A stretch of DNA of 64,000 nucleotides, taken from Xylophilus ampelinus (GTDB lineage: Bacteria > Pseudomonadota > Gammaproteobacteria > Burkholderiales > Burkholderiaceae_C). The stretch lies in assembly GCF_901875635.1 (NCBI RefSeq), contig NZ_CABFMN010000083.1, positions 13,396-77,395 of the forward strand, read 5' to 3'. The position numbers were made by a program, and so were the translations under genes. Position 1 is the first letter of the stretch. Every line of letters starts with the position of its first letter. Shown in pieces: positions 38,987-50,324 of this stretch. Below the pieces are notes generated by a model. That model had not been told where the DNA came from and ran no database searches. It worked only from the letters and a program-made list of their open reading frames with translations.

Positions 38987-40015
38987 CTACTTTTTGAGGA
39001 TCGCCAGTTCGGACGTGGGCGGCAGCAGCGCGCTGGTCCACACGGCGTCGGGGCTCACGCGCGTCTTGGTGTTGAAGGCGTCGGACACCTGCGAGGCCAT
39101 CAGCGACAGGCGGCCCGGGTTCACCACGCCGAAGCCTTCCGCCCTGGCGTCGGGGCTGTTGATGACGGTGTCGATGGCCAGTTGCAGGCGGCGCGTCTCC
39201 AGCTTGCTGTCGATGATGCCGTCGCGCGCCTTGACCGACTCGATGGCGACCGCCGGATTGGCGATGACTTCCTTGGCGCCCTTGGCGAAGGCCGAGAGGA
39301 AGGCCTTGACGACTTCGGGCTTCTCCTTGATGAGCTTGGGCGAGGCGATGATGACGTTGCCGTACAGCTTCACGCCGTAGTCGGGGTAGGGCAGCACCAC
39401 CACGTCGGCCGCCTTGGCGCCGCGCGCCTCGAGGTTGAGCAGCGAGGTGAAGGTGAAGCCGGTGATGGCGTCGATGTCGCCGCGCATCAGCATGGTCTCG
39501 CGCAGCGTCGGGTCCATCGCGGTCCAGTTCACGGCGCCGATGTTGTTGGCCTTGGCGAAGATCGGGAAGGCGCGGCGGCCGGCGTCGAACACCGGGGCGC
39601 CCAGCTTCTTGCCGGTGAGGTCGGCGGGCTTCGTGATGCCGCTCTTCTTGAGCGCCATGACCGAGGCCGGCGTGTTGTTGTAGACCATCATCACCGCGAC
39701 CGGCTTGTTCGGGCTGTCGGGGTTGTTGGCGTGGAACTCCATCAGCGCCGCGAGGTCGGCGAAGCCCATGTCGTAGGCGCCCGAGGCCACGCGCGTCACT
39801 GTGCCCCCGGAGCCGTTGCCCGCGTCGATGGTCACGTCGATGCCGGCGTTCTTGAAGTAGCCCTTGGCGGCCGGGTGCAGGAAGAGGGCGGCCGGGCCTT
39901 CGAAGCGCCAGTCGAGCTGGAACTTGATCGGCGTGGTCTGCGCCTGGGCCGTGCCCAGCCCGAAGCAGAGGGCGGAAGCGGCAAGGAAGGACTGGAGGAG
40001 TTGTCGCTTGTTCAT
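38987..40015 (-). CDS. NMT1/TauA-like periplasmic substrate-binding protein
   Basis: 342 residues from MNKRQLLQSFLAASALCFGL; signal peptide cleaved near AQA-QTT. The mature protein starts IKFQLDWRFEGPAALFLHPAAKGYFKNAG, the SsuA/NMT1 fold, with GSGGTVTRVASGAYDMGFADL in the ligand cleft. Relatives bind sulfonates, taurine, nitrate, pyrimidine precursors or aromatic acids; the sequence alone does not decide. First gene of the importer operon. Confidence 0.87.
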   Translation of the reverse strand: MNKRQLLQSFLAASALCFGLGTAQAQTTPIKFQLDWRFEGPAALFLHPAAKGYFKNAGIDVTIDAGNGSGGTVTRVASGAYDMGFADLAALMEFHANNPDSPNKPVAVMMVYNNTPASVMALKKSGITKPADLTGKKLGAPVFDAGRRAFPIFAKANNIGAVNWTAMDPTLRETMLMRGDIDAITGFTFTSLLNLEARGAKAADVVVLPYPDYGVKLYGNVIIASPKLIKEKPEVVKAFLSAFAKGAKEVIANPAVAIESVKARDGIIDSKLETRRLQLAIDTVINSPDARAEGFGVVNPGRLSLMASQVSDAFNTKTRVSPDAVWTSALLPPTSELAILKK

Positions 40016-40217
40016 CGGTGACTCGGGATAAGGAATGTCACGATTCAAGCAATAAGGGTGCCCGCACGCCATTGGTGCGAATCCCGAGCGAGGCGCCAAA
40101 GCGGTGCGGGTCGCCGATGCCGGTTTTCGTGTGAAAACCCGCAGGAGCGGTCAGCCCTTGGTCATGCAATACGCCCCGCTGCGTGCACCGTTGCGGGGCG
40201 TATTTCGAGGCGATGCA

Positions 40218-42518
40218 CTACTTCTGGATGTTGGCGTCGGCCACGGCCAGCGCCGTCATGTTCAATACCCGGCGCACGGTGGCCGAGGAGGTCAGCACGT
40301 GGGCCGGCTTGGAGGCGCCAAGCATGATCGGCCCGACCGTCACGCCGTTGGCCCCCGTCATCTTCAACACGTTGTAGAGGATGTTGGCCGAGTCGATGTT
40401 GGGGCAGATCAGCAGGTTGGCCTCGCCGGTGAGCGTGGTCTCGGGCATGGCCGTGGTGCGCACGTCTTCGCTGAGGGCGGCGTCGCCATGCATCTCGCCG
40501 TCGCATTCGATGTCGGGCGCCATCTGCTTGAACAGGTCGGCCGCCACGCGCATCTTGCGGGCCGAGGCGCGTTCGGAACTCCCGAAGTTGGAGTGCGAGA
40601 GAAACGCCACCTTGGGCGGCAGGCCGAAGCGGCGCACCTCGTCGGCGGCCATCAGTGCGATGTGGGCCAGCAGTTCGGCGCTCGGGTCCTCGTTGACGTG
40701 CGTGTCGGCGATGAAGAGCGTGCCGCGGTCCAGCGTCAGCGCATTGAGGGCCGCGAAGCCGGGTGCGTCGCGCTTGCTGCCCAGCAGCTGGCTCAGGATC
40801 TTGAGGTGGCTGTCGAAGCGGCCGACCAGGCCGCACAGCATGGCGTCGGCATCGCCCAGGTGCACCATCAGCGCGGCGATGGTGGTGTTGGAGCGGCGCA
40901 CCATCGCCTTGGACGCCTCGGGCGTGATGCCGCGGCGGCCCATGAGCTTGTGGTACGCCTCCCAGTAGGTGCGAAAGCGCGAGTCGTTCTCGGGGTCGAC
41001 GATCTCGGCGTCCTGCCCAAGACGCAGGCGCAGGCCGGCCTTCTTGACGCGCATCTCGATGATGTCGGGCCGGCCGATCAGGATGGGGAATGCCAGGCCT
41101 TCGTCCACGGCCAGCTGGGCGGCACGCAGCACCCGGTCGTCCTCGCCTTCGGCGTACGCCACGCGCTTCTTGGCCGCCACCTTGGCGGCACTGAACACGG
41201 GGCGCATGAACATGCCGGTCTGGTAGACGAAGCGCGTGAGGTGCTGGCGGTAGGCCTCCATGTCCTCGATCGGGCGGGTGGCCACGCCCGAGGCCTCGGC
41301 CGCCTTGGCCACGGCCGGCGCGATGCGCAGGATCAGCCGCGAATCGAAGGGCTTGGGGATGATGTAGTCGGGCCCGAAGGACAGCTCCTGGCCCGCGTAG
41401 GCGGTGGCCACTTCCTCGGAGATGTCGGCCTTGGTCAGGTCGGCGATCTCGCGCACGCAGGCCAGCTTCATCTCTTCCGTGATCTTGGTCGCGCCGCAAT
41501 CGAGCGCGCCGCGGAAGATGTAGGGGAAGCACAGGACGTTGTTGACCTGGTTCGCGTAGTCCGAGCGGCCGGTCGCGATGATGCAGTCGGGCCGCACGGC
41601 CTTGGCCAGCTCGGGGCGGATCTCGGGTTCGGGATTGGCCAGGGCGAGGATGATCGGCTTGTCGGCCATGGTCTTGACCATGTCGGCGGTGAGCACGCCG
41701 GGCGCCGAGCAGCCGAGGAACACGTCGGCGTCCTTCGTCACGTCGGCCAGGGTGCGTGCGCCGGTGTCGGGCTGGGCATAGCGGGCCTTCGATTCGTCGA
41801 AGCCGCCGGCGCGGCCCATGTAGATCAGGCCCTTGGAGTCGCAGGCGTGGATGTTGGCGGGCTTGGCGCCCAGGCCGACCATGACGTCCAGGCAGGCGAT
41901 GGCGGCGGCGCCGGCGCCCGAGACGGCGATCTTCACGTCTTCGATCCTCTTGCCCACCAGCTCCAGGCCGTTGAGCAGCGCCGCAGCCGAGATGATGGCC
42001 GTGCCGTGCTGGTCGTCGTGGAAGACTGGGATGTTCATCCGCTCGCGCAGCTTCTTCTCGATGTAGAAGCACTCGGGCGCCTTGATGTCCTCGAGGTTGA
42101 TGCCGCCCAGCGTGGGTTCCAGCGCCGCGATGATGTCGACCAGCTTGTCGGGGTCGCGCTCGGCCAGCTCGATGTCGAACACGTCGATGCCGGCGAACTT
42201 CTTGAACAGGCACCCCTTGCCTTCCATGACGGGCTTGCCGGCCAGCGGGCCGATGTCGCCCAGGCCCAGCACGGCCGTGCCGTTGGTCACCACGCCGACC
42301 AGGTTGCCGCGGGCCGTGTACTCTGCGGCCTTGCTCGGGTCGGCCTGGATGTCCAGGCACGGGTAGGCCACGCCCGGCGAGTAGGCCAGCGACAGGTCGC
42401 GCTGGTTCATCAGCGGTTTGGTGGGGGTCACCGAAATCTTGCCCCTGACGGGCGTGCGGTGGTATTCGCGGGCGGCGTCGCGCAGGGCTTCTTCGGCCGG
42501 TGACAGCTTCTGGGTCAT
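40218..42518 (-). CDS. maeB: NADP-dependent malic enzyme (MaeB type, fused to phosphotransacetylase-like domain)
   Basis: 766 residues from the ATG at 42518, preceded by AAGGAGAG. Residues about 1-430 are the malic enzyme: [53 protein letters not shown] and ALANPEPEI. Residues about 440-766 resemble phosphotransacetylase ([32 protein letters not shown]), a regulatory module in this family. The enzyme decarboxylates malate to pyruvate with NADPH production. Confidence 0.95.
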   Translation of the reverse strand: MTQKLSPAEEALRDAAREYHRTPVRGKISVTPTKPLMNQRDLSLAYSPGVAYPCLDIQADPSKAAEYTARGNLVGVVTNGTAVLGLGDIGPLAGKPVMEGKGCLFKKFAGIDVFDIELAERDPDKLVDIIAALEPTLGGINLEDIKAPECFYIEKKLRERMNIPVFHDDQHGTAIISAAALLNGLELVGKRIEDVKIAVSGAGAAAIACLDVMVGLGAKPANIHACDSKGLIYMGRAGGFDESKARYAQPDTGARTLADVTKDADVFLGCSAPGVLTADMVKTMADKPIILALANPEPEIRPELAKAVRPDCIIATGRSDYANQVNNVLCFPYIFRGALDCGATKITEEMKLACVREIADLTKADISEEVATAYAGQELSFGPDYIIPKPFDSRLILRIAPAVAKAAEASGVATRPIEDMEAYRQHLTRFVYQTGMFMRPVFSAAKVAAKKRVAYAEGEDDRVLRAAQLAVDEGLAFPILIGRPDIIEMRVKKAGLRLRLGQDAEIVDPENDSRFRTYWEAYHKLMGRRGITPEASKAMVRRSNTTIAALMVHLGDADAMLCGLVGRFDSHLKILSQLLGSKRDAPGFAALNALTLDRGTLFIADTHVNEDPSAELLAHIALMAADEVRRFGLPPKVAFLSHSNFGSSERASARKMRVAADLFKQMAPDIECDGEMHGDAALSEDVRTTAMPETTLTGEANLLICPNIDSANILYNVLKMTGANGVTVGPIMLGASKPAHVLTSSATVRRVLNMTALAVADANIQK

Positions 42519-42557
42519 CCAGACTCTCCTTGGTTCTCGGACACGGGACATCTGCTT

Positions 42558-42601
42558 GCAGAAAAGCAGAAGGAGAGGCTACCGCAAAGCGGCACCTCTC
42601 C
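42558..42601 (-). terminator. Candidate rho-independent terminator downstream of glxR
   Basis: On the minus strand GGAGAGG (42601-42595) pairs with CCTCTCC (42578-42572), enclosing a GCCGC-TTT-GCGGT inner stem. The tract TTCTGCTTTTCTGC follows. The T-run is imperfect, so strength is uncertain. It would separate the glyoxylate operon from maeB. Confidence 0.5.
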
Positions 42602-42629
42602 CAGGGGGTGAAACTACGAAAGCCGGCGT

Positions 42630-43544
42630 TTACCGATGCGTATCGGGCATCACCGGATGTTGCGCCAGCGCCTCCAGGGCGCGGACCAGGGCCGAATGGT
42701 CGTCCTGCCCGTGGCCCAGGGCGGCGCAGGCGTTCATCAGCTGGGCCGCACCGGCCGTCTGCGGCAGCGCGACGCCCAGGCTGCGGGCGCTCTGCATCGC
42801 GAGGTTCAGGTCCTTCTGGTGCAGTGCAATGCGAAAGCCCGGCGCGAAGCTGCGCTCGATCATGCGTTCGCCGTGCACCTCCAGGATGCGGCTGGACGCG
42901 AAGCCGCCCATCAGCGCCTGGCGCACCTTGGCGGGGTCGGCGCCGGCCTTGCTGGCGAACACCAGCGCCTCGCCCACGGCGGCGATATTCAGCGCGACGA
43001 TGATCTGGTTGGCGACTTTGGTGATCTGGCCGGCGCCCACATCACCCACGAGGGTGACGTTCTTGCCCATCTTGTCGAGCAGCGGCCGCACGTCCTCGAA
43101 GGTGCCTTCCTCGCCGCCGCACATGATGGTCAGGCTGGCCGCCTTGGCGCCGACCTCGCCGCCGGAGACGGGCGCATCGACGTACCCACAGCCCAGCGCG
43201 GCGATGCGCGCCGCGAAGTCCTGGGTAGCGATCGGATCGATGGAGCTGCAGTCCACCACGGTCTTGCCGGCCGTAAGTGCTGCGGCGACGCCGTTCTCGC
43301 CAAAGAGCACCTTCTCCACGTCGGGCGTGTCGGGAACCATGATGAAGATCACGTCCGCATGGCGAGCGACCTCGGCCGCGCTGGCGCAGGCCTCGGCCCG
43401 GCCCGAGATGGCCTCGGGCACGTCGCCGCGCGTGTTCACGAAAAGGGTGTGTCCAGCATCGATCAGGTGGCCGGCCATCGGCGTGCCCATGATGCCCAGG
43501 CCGATGAAGCCGATGCGGCGGGGGGTGTTCGTTGCGTTGCTCAT
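42630..43544 (-). CDS. glxR: 2-hydroxy-3-oxopropionate (tartronate semialdehyde) reductase
   Basis: 304 residues. NAD(P)-binding GFIGLGIMGTPMAGHL at the start, substrate-binding DAPVSGGEVGAKAASL, and the catalytic Lys segment GAGQITKVANQIIVALN, all typical of the 3-hydroxyisobutyrate dehydrogenase family's GlxR/GarR branch. It reduces tartronate semialdehyde to D-glycerate. Downstream of hyi (14 bp) and gcl on the same strand. Confidence 0.92.
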   Translation of the reverse strand: MSNATNTPRRIGFIGLGIMGTPMAGHLIDAGHTLFVNTRGDVPEAISGRAEACASAAEVARHADVIFIMVPDTPDVEKVLFGENGVAAALTAGKTVVDCSSIDPIATQDFAARIAALGCGYVDAPVSGGEVGAKAASLTIMCGGEEGTFEDVRPLLDKMGKNVTLVGDVGAGQITKVANQIIVALNIAAVGEALVFASKAGADPAKVRQALMGGFASSRILEVHGERMIERSFAPGFRIALHQKDLNLAMQSARSLGVALPQTAGAAQLMNACAALGHGQDDHSALVRALEALAQHPVMPDTHR

Positions 43545-43558
43545 GGTGTTCTTCCTTT

Positions 43559-44338
43559 TCAGGCGGTGAGCGCCTGGCGCCAGCCCAGGCCTTCGGTGGT
43601 GGTGGTGCGCGGCTTGTATTCGCAGCCGATCCAGCCCGTGTAGCCGATCGCGTCGATGTGCCGGAACAGCCAGGGATAGTGGATCTCGCCGGTGCCCGGC
43701 TCGCCGCGGCCCGGGTTGTCCGCAAGCTGGATATGGCCGATGTGCGCCAGGTGCTTCGAAAGCGTGTGGCCCAGCTCGCCCTCCATGCGCTGCGCGTGGT
43801 AGATGTCGTACTGGATGCGCAGGTTGTCCGCGCCCACGGCGTCCAGCAGCGCCAGCGCCTGGTCGGTGCGCGAGACGAAGAAACCGGGGATGTCGAAGGT
43901 GTTGATCGGCTCGACCAGCAGTCGCAGGCCGGCCTGCTCCAGTTCGCGCGCGGCGAAGCGCAGGTTCTCCACCAGCGTGGTCTGCACGTCGCCGTGCGTG
44001 GCGCCAGCCGGCAGCTTGCCCACCAGGCAGTTGAGCTGCGGGCAGCCGAGCGCAGTGGCGTAGTCGATCGCCCGGCCCACGCCGGCGCGGAACTCGGCCA
44101 CGCGGTCGGGGTGGCAGGCGATGCCTCGCTCCCCCGCATCCCAGTCGCCGGCCGGCAGGTTGTGCAGCACCTGCACGAGGCCGTTGGCCTTGAGCGCAGC
44201 CGCGAGCTCGTGCTTGTCGAAGGGGTAGGGGAACAGGTACTCCACCGCTTCGAAGCTGGCCTGGGCGGCGGCTTCGAAGCGCTGCATGAAGGGCAGCTCG
44301 GTGAAGAGCATGGTGAGATTGGCGGCAAATTTGGGCAT
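43559..44338 (-). CDS. hyi: Hydroxypyruvate isomerase
   Basis: 259 residues from the ATG at 44338 (MPKFAANLTMLFTELPF); a TTG four codons upstream is less likely. TIM-barrel sugar isomerase motifs LVEPINTFDIPGFF and IQYDIYHAQRMEG, then EIHYPWLF and IGCEYKP, match Hyi. Interconverts hydroxypyruvate and tartronate semialdehyde, next to glxR and gcl. Confidence 0.92.
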   Translation of the reverse strand: MPKFAANLTMLFTELPFMQRFEAAAQASFEAVEYLFPYPFDKHELAAALKANGLVQVLHNLPAGDWDAGERGIACHPDRVAEFRAGVGRAIDYATALGCPQLNCLVGKLPAGATHGDVQTTLVENLRFAARELEQAGLRLLVEPINTFDIPGFFVSRTDQALALLDAVGADNLRIQYDIYHAQRMEGELGHTLSKHLAHIGHIQLADNPGRGEPGTGEIHYPWLFRHIDAIGYTGWIGCEYKPRTTTTEGLGWRQALTA

Positions 44339-44363
44339 GGGGTCTATCAAGGTGTGTTGGATA

Positions 44364-44485
44364 CGGACATCCGGACGCAGAGGTCGCAGAAGTTACGCAG
44401 CGGACGCAAAAGAAAATCCAATTTCTTCTTGCATTCCTTCTGCGTCCTCTGCGAAACCTTCGCGTCCTCTGCGTCCGGATGTCCG
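44364..44485. repeat. Long palindromic repeat (CCGGACGCAGAGG element), copy 2
   Basis: Perfect 20-bp arms: CGGACATCCGGACGCAGAGG at 44364-44383 and its exact complement at 44466-44485. The interior contains CGCAGAAGTTACGCAGCGGA and TTCTGCGTCCTCTGCG. It ends three bases from the gcl stop codon and lies within the gcl-hyi operon. Confidence 0.85.
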
Positions 44486-44488
44486 GGT

Positions 44489-46282
<1,794 letters not shown>

Positions 46283-46360
46283 GCACTTGTCTCCTTGAAC
46301 ATGGCTGCACTGTAGGAAAGAGGAGTTGGGCGCAGAAGCGTCGGACGGGCCATAAAACCT

Positions 46361-46375
46361 ATTCCCGGATGGAAT
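46361..46375. promoter_or_regulatory. LysR-type operator between gcl and its regulator
   Basis: ATTCC-CGGAT-GGAAT is a perfect 5-bp inverted repeat with 5-bp spacer and fits the T-N11-A rule (T46362, A46374). It lies 37 bp before the LysR start and 78 bp before gcl. Confidence 0.65.
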
Positions 46376-46412
46376 AAGTCGCTACGATGCAGCCATCGGA
46401 GAAGGGGATGCG

Positions 46413-47321
46413 ATGGACCGGCTGCAGGCGATGGAGATGTTCGTGCGCGTGGTGGAGACCGGCAGCTTCTCGAAGGCTGCACGCGAGTTCAACACCACCC
46501 AGCCCACCGTGACCAAGCAGGTGGCCGCCATCGAGGCCCGGCTGAAGGTGCGGCTGCTCAACCGCAACACGCGCGGCGTGAGCCTGACGGAGCCCGGAGC
46601 CCTCTACTACGATAAGTGCAAGGCGATCGTGCGCGAGGTGGAGGAGGCCGACAGCGTGGTGCGCCTGCGGCAGACCCAGGCGCAGGGGCTGCTGCGCATC
46701 GGCACCTCGGTGGCCTTCGGCCGGCGCGTCGCGGTGCCGCTGGCGTTGGCCTTCATGAAGCGCAACCCGCAGGTGCAGGTGGACCTGAGCTTCGAGGACC
46801 GCTATGTCGACTTGGTGGCGCAGGGCATCGACGTCGCGATCCGCATGGGCAAGCTGGCCGATTCGTCGCTGGGGGCGCGTTTCCTCGGTACCAATCCCTG
46901 GGTCATGGTGGCGTCACCGGCCTACTTGCGCCGCGCCGGCGCGCCGCGCCGTGCGCAGGACCTGAGCGCCCACACGGCGCTGATCTACAGCAGCGTGGTC
47001 GGCGACGACGTGTGGCGACTGCGCACGCCGCGGGGCGAGGCGGTCAGCGTGCCCGTCACCGGGCGCCTGCGCTCGAACAACCTCTCGGCCGTGCTGGCCG
47101 CGGCGCGCGACGGCATGGGCATCGCGCTGATGCCGCGCTACGTGGCCAGCGATTCGCTCGCGCACGGCAAGCTGCTCGAGGTACTGCCGGATCACCCGCT
47201 GCCGGAGCAGGAGATCCACGCCGTGTTCCCGTCGCCCAAGCTCGTGCCGGGCAAGGTGTCCAGCTTCGTGGCCTTCCTGCAGGGCCACTTCGGCGAGGGC
47301 TGGTGGGATGCGCGGGCCTGA
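46413..47321 (+). CDS. LysR-family regulator of the glyoxylate operon
   Basis: 302 residues. N-terminal winged helix MDRLQAMEMFVRVVETGSFSKAAREFNTTQPTVTKQVAAIEARL with the usual LysR recognition helix, then the effector-binding domain (GLLRIGTSVAFGRRVAVPLAL). It belongs to the AaeR/DsdC-like LTTR branch with MDRL start. Divergent from gcl with an operator between, so it most likely controls gcl-hyi-glxR. Confidence 0.88.
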   Translation: MDRLQAMEMFVRVVETGSFSKAAREFNTTQPTVTKQVAAIEARLKVRLLNRNTRGVSLTEPGALYYDKCKAIVREVEEADSVVRLRQTQAQGLLRIGTSVAFGRRVAVPLALAFMKRNPQVQVDLSFEDRYVDLVAQGIDVAIRMGKLADSSLGARFLGTNPWVMVASPAYLRRAGAPRRAQDLSAHTALIYSSVVGDDVWRLRTPRGEAVSVPVTGRLRSNNLSAVLAAARDGMGIALMPRYVASDSLAHGKLLEVLPDHPLPEQEIHAVFPSPKLVPGKVSSFVAFLQGHFGEGWWDARA

Positions 47322-47342
47322 GGGAGGCCGTTGCCTTCACGT

Positions 47343-48416
47343 TCAGGGGGACGGGGGCGCGTTGCCGTCTTCTTCGTTGGAGGCCGCGTACAGGCTCCAC
47401 ACGGCCATGAAGAGCGCCGCGATCACCGGCCCGATGACGAAGCCGTTGATGCCGAAGATGGCCATGCCTCCGATGGTGGAGATGAGCACGATGTAGTCGG
47501 GCATCTGGGTGTCCTTGCCCACCAGCAGAGGCCTGAGCAGGTTGTCCACCAAGCCGATCACGAAGACGCCGACGAAGATCAGCGCCAGGCCCTTCCAGAT
47601 CACGCCGGTGGCGAGGAACCAGATCGCGACGGGGGCCCAGATGAGTGCGGCGCCCACAGCGGGCAGCAGCGACAGGAAGGCCATCACCACGCCCCACAGC
47701 AGGGCGCCCTGCACCCCCAGGAACGCGAAGGCCATCCCGCCGAGCAGGCCCTGGGCGGCCGCCACGGCGACGTTGCCCTTGATGGTCGCGCGGATCACGG
47801 TCGTGAATTTGTTGAGCAGGTAGTGGGTGTGCGGCTTGGCCAGCGGAAGCGCGTTGCGGATGGTCTTCGACAGGTCGCTGCCGTCGCGCAGCAGGAAGAA
47901 CAGCAGGTAGAGCATCACGAAGAAGCTCACGATGAAATCGAAGGTGTTCTGCCCGATCGACAGGGCCTGCTGCCCGATGGCCTGGCTGGCCTGGGCGGCG
48001 CCGGCCGACAGCTTGGACAGCATCGCCTCCATGTTGCCCAGGCCGAAGCGGTCGAGCAGGCTCAGCAGCCATCTGGGCAGTGCGTTGACCACCTGCTGGA
48101 AGTAGGCCGCGAAATTCATGTCGCCCGAGCGCACGCGCTGCGCGACCTCGGCCACGTCCTGCACCAGGGAGACGGTGATCATGATCAGCGGCAGGATCAC
48201 GATCACCAGCACGATGCCCAGGGTGGCCAGCGCGGCCAGGGTGCGCCGCTTGCCCATCTTGCCCAGGAACCAGCGGTACAGCGGAGTGAACAGGATCGCC
48301 AGCGCCATGCCCCAGAACACAGCGCCGAAGAAGGGCATCAGGATCCAGCAGAAGGCCGCCGTGACGGCGAAGAGCAGGGCGAGGAACACGCCGCGCTGGA
48401 GCGAGGGGGAATTCAT
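47343..48416 (-). CDS. AI-2E family (PerM/YdiK-like) membrane permease
   Basis: 357 residues with about eight membrane helices. Conserved family segments: SFFVMLYLLFFLLRDG, ATIKGNVAVAAAQGLLGGMAFAFLGVQGALLWGVVMAFLSLLPAVG and DNLLRPLLVGKDTQMPDYIVLISTIGG. The transported substrate is unknown for most members. Convergent with the LysR gene, 21 bp apart. Confidence 0.88.
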   Translation of the reverse strand: MNSPSLQRGVFLALLFAVTAAFCWILMPFFGAVFWGMALAILFTPLYRWFLGKMGKRRTLAALATLGIVLVIVILPLIMITVSLVQDVAEVAQRVRSGDMNFAAYFQQVVNALPRWLLSLLDRFGLGNMEAMLSKLSAGAAQASQAIGQQALSIGQNTFDFIVSFFVMLYLLFFLLRDGSDLSKTIRNALPLAKPHTHYLLNKFTTVIRATIKGNVAVAAAQGLLGGMAFAFLGVQGALLWGVVMAFLSLLPAVGAALIWAPVAIWFLATGVIWKGLALIFVGVFVIGLVDNLLRPLLVGKDTQMPDYIVLISTIGGMAIFGINGFVIGPVIAALFMAVWSLYAASNEEDGNAPPSP

Positions 48417-48705
48417 GGTGGGCCGAATGTAGCCGAGGCCCGCGTCGCCTTGCCGTCAGCGGACGCGCCGGGGCAAGGCAATCGGCGCCAGGTGGAATGC
48501 AGCCGCGTCGCCGGTTCGGGCGATGGCAGTGCCGAACCCGAAGGCGGTGCGATCGGCGCACCTGCGGGAGAACCTGTCGGCGGTCGAGCGGGTGCTGGAC
48601 CGGAACACGCTCGCCATGCCCGCCGAGCGCTGCCCCCTCGCTTCGCGCAGGCCGCCGCTGGCGATGGTCCGAGCGTGCTTGGATGCCGGCGCAGTGGCGC
48701 CTGCG
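48417..48705. other. Gene-free region between AI-2E and NCS2 genes
   Basis: No frame here gives a recognisable protein, and I see no repeat, terminator or promoter of quality. It is downstream of the permease gene and upstream of the AI-2E gene on the minus strand. Confidence 0.4.
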
Positions 48706-50193
48706 TCAGTGCGCCTCGGCCTGCTTGGCCGCCGCGATCGCGGCCTGCTCGTCGAATTTCGCGCCGTTGAGGAACATGTTCAGCAGCACCGCGCAGATCG
48801 AGGTGAGCAGGATGCCCGACTCGATCAGCGAATGGATACCGTGCGGCATCCATTGTTTGAAGTTGGGGGCGAGCAGGGGAATCATTCCGACACCGATGGA
48901 CACGGCCACGATCATGGCGTTGTGGCGGTTGTTCTTGAAGTCCACGCCGCCCAGGATGCGGATGCCCGTGGCAAGCACCATGCCGAACATGACGATGCCG
49001 GCACCGCCCAGCACGACCGTCGGCAGCGATTCGACCAGCGCCGCCATCTTGGGCAGCAGGCCCAGCACGATGAGAATGACGCCGCCGGCGACGCAGACGA
49101 AGCGGCTCTTCACGCCCGTCACCGCCACCAGCCCGACGTTCTGCGAGAAGCTGGTGTAGGGAAAGGTGTTGAACACGCCGCCGATCAGCGTGCCCAGGCC
49201 GTCGGTGCGCAGGCCGCGTGCCAGGTCCTGCTGGCTGATCTTGCGCTCGGTCATCTCGCCCAGCGCGAGGAACATGCCGGTGGACTCGATCATCACGACG
49301 ATCATCACCAGCGTCATGGTCAGGATCAGGAACGGGTCGAATGTCGGCATGCCGAAGTGGAAGGGCAGCACCACGTCCACCCAGGCCGCCTTGCCGACCT
49401 TCTCGAAGGTCATGAGGCCCATGGCCGCGGCCACGACGGCGCCGATCACGATGCCCAGCAGCACCGAGATGTTGGCGACGAAGCCCTTGGCGAACTTCAC
49501 GATCAGCAGGATCGACACCAGCACAAGGGCCGAGATGCCGACGCCGCTGAGGTCGGCGTACTTGGGGTTGGGCACCGTCGGCACGATCGCCAGGCCCTTG
49601 GGCGCGGGCGGCAGCGAGGAGCCCGGGGAGGTCACCTCGGCCAGCCACTTGGCGTAGACCGGGTCGACCACCGCCGGGGCCGTCGGGCCCACCGGGTTGC
49701 CGAAGATCCAGTTGATGCCCACGCGCATCAGCGTGATGCCGATGACCGCGATGATCGTGCCCGTCACCACCGGGGGGAAGAAGCGCAGCATGCGGCTGAC
49801 CAGCGGCGCGATGAGGATCGAGACGATGCCCGCGCCGATGATCGAGCCGAACAGCAGTTGGGCACCGGCCTGGCCTGGATTGGCGTTGGCGATGGCCACC
49901 ATGGGCGCGACCGAGGCGAAGGTCACGCCCATCATCACCGGCAGCTTGATGCCGAACCACTGCGTGGCGCCCATGGCCTGGATCAGCGTGGCGATGCCGC
50001 AGCAGAAGAGGTCGGCCGAGATCAGCAGCGCCACCTCGTCCGGGCTCAGCTTGAGGGCGCGGCCCACGATGAGCGGCACGGCCACCGCCCCCGCGTACAT
50101 GACCAGCACGTGCTGCAGGCCGAGGGCCGTCACTCTGCCCAGCGGCAGGCGCTGGTCGACGGGGTGGACGGACGTGGACGCGGACGCACTCAT
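48706..50193 (-). CDS. NCS2-family purine permease (xanthine/urate type)
   Basis: 495 residues from the ATG at 50193, preceded by AGGAGAG. About 14 membrane helices. The family motif is SQNVGLVAVTGVKSR; a Gly after the Thr is characteristic of xanthine/urate members, whereas uracil permeases have Arg. ESTGMFLALGEMTERK is the TM8 carboxylate region. It should be a proton-coupled xanthine or urate importer. Products of purine breakdown lead to glyoxylate, which fits the nearby gcl operon. Confidence 0.88.
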   Translation of the reverse strand: MSASASTSVHPVDQRLPLGRVTALGLQHVLVMYAGAVAVPLIVGRALKLSPDEVALLISADLFCCGIATLIQAMGATQWFGIKLPVMMGVTFASVAPMVAIANANPGQAGAQLLFGSIIGAGIVSILIAPLVSRMLRFFPPVVTGTIIAVIGITLMRVGINWIFGNPVGPTAPAVVDPVYAKWLAEVTSPGSSLPPAPKGLAIVPTVPNPKYADLSGVGISALVLVSILLIVKFAKGFVANISVLLGIVIGAVVAAAMGLMTFEKVGKAAWVDVVLPFHFGMPTFDPFLILTMTLVMIVVMIESTGMFLALGEMTERKISQQDLARGLRTDGLGTLIGGVFNTFPYTSFSQNVGLVAVTGVKSRFVCVAGGVILIVLGLLPKMAALVESLPTVVLGGAGIVMFGMVLATGIRILGGVDFKNNRHNAMIVAVSIGVGMIPLLAPNFKQWMPHGIHSLIESGILLTSICAVLLNMFLNGAKFDEQAAIAAAKQAEAH

Positions 50194-50324
50194 GGCGACT
50201 CTCCTGGTCGAGGTGGAGCGGGATGCAGCAGGAAGCGACCGCAAGAATAGGCTTTAGCTCCGCATCGAAAAAGACGCACAATTCAATAAATCAATCGGAT
50301 TGCACGATCAATCATGGCGATGTC

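Noticed and set aside
48523..50250. A 575-codon plus-strand frame opposite the purine permease
   Set aside because: It is His/Asp/Arg-rich shadow sequence of the permease gene; the permease on the other strand has a full NCS2 signature.
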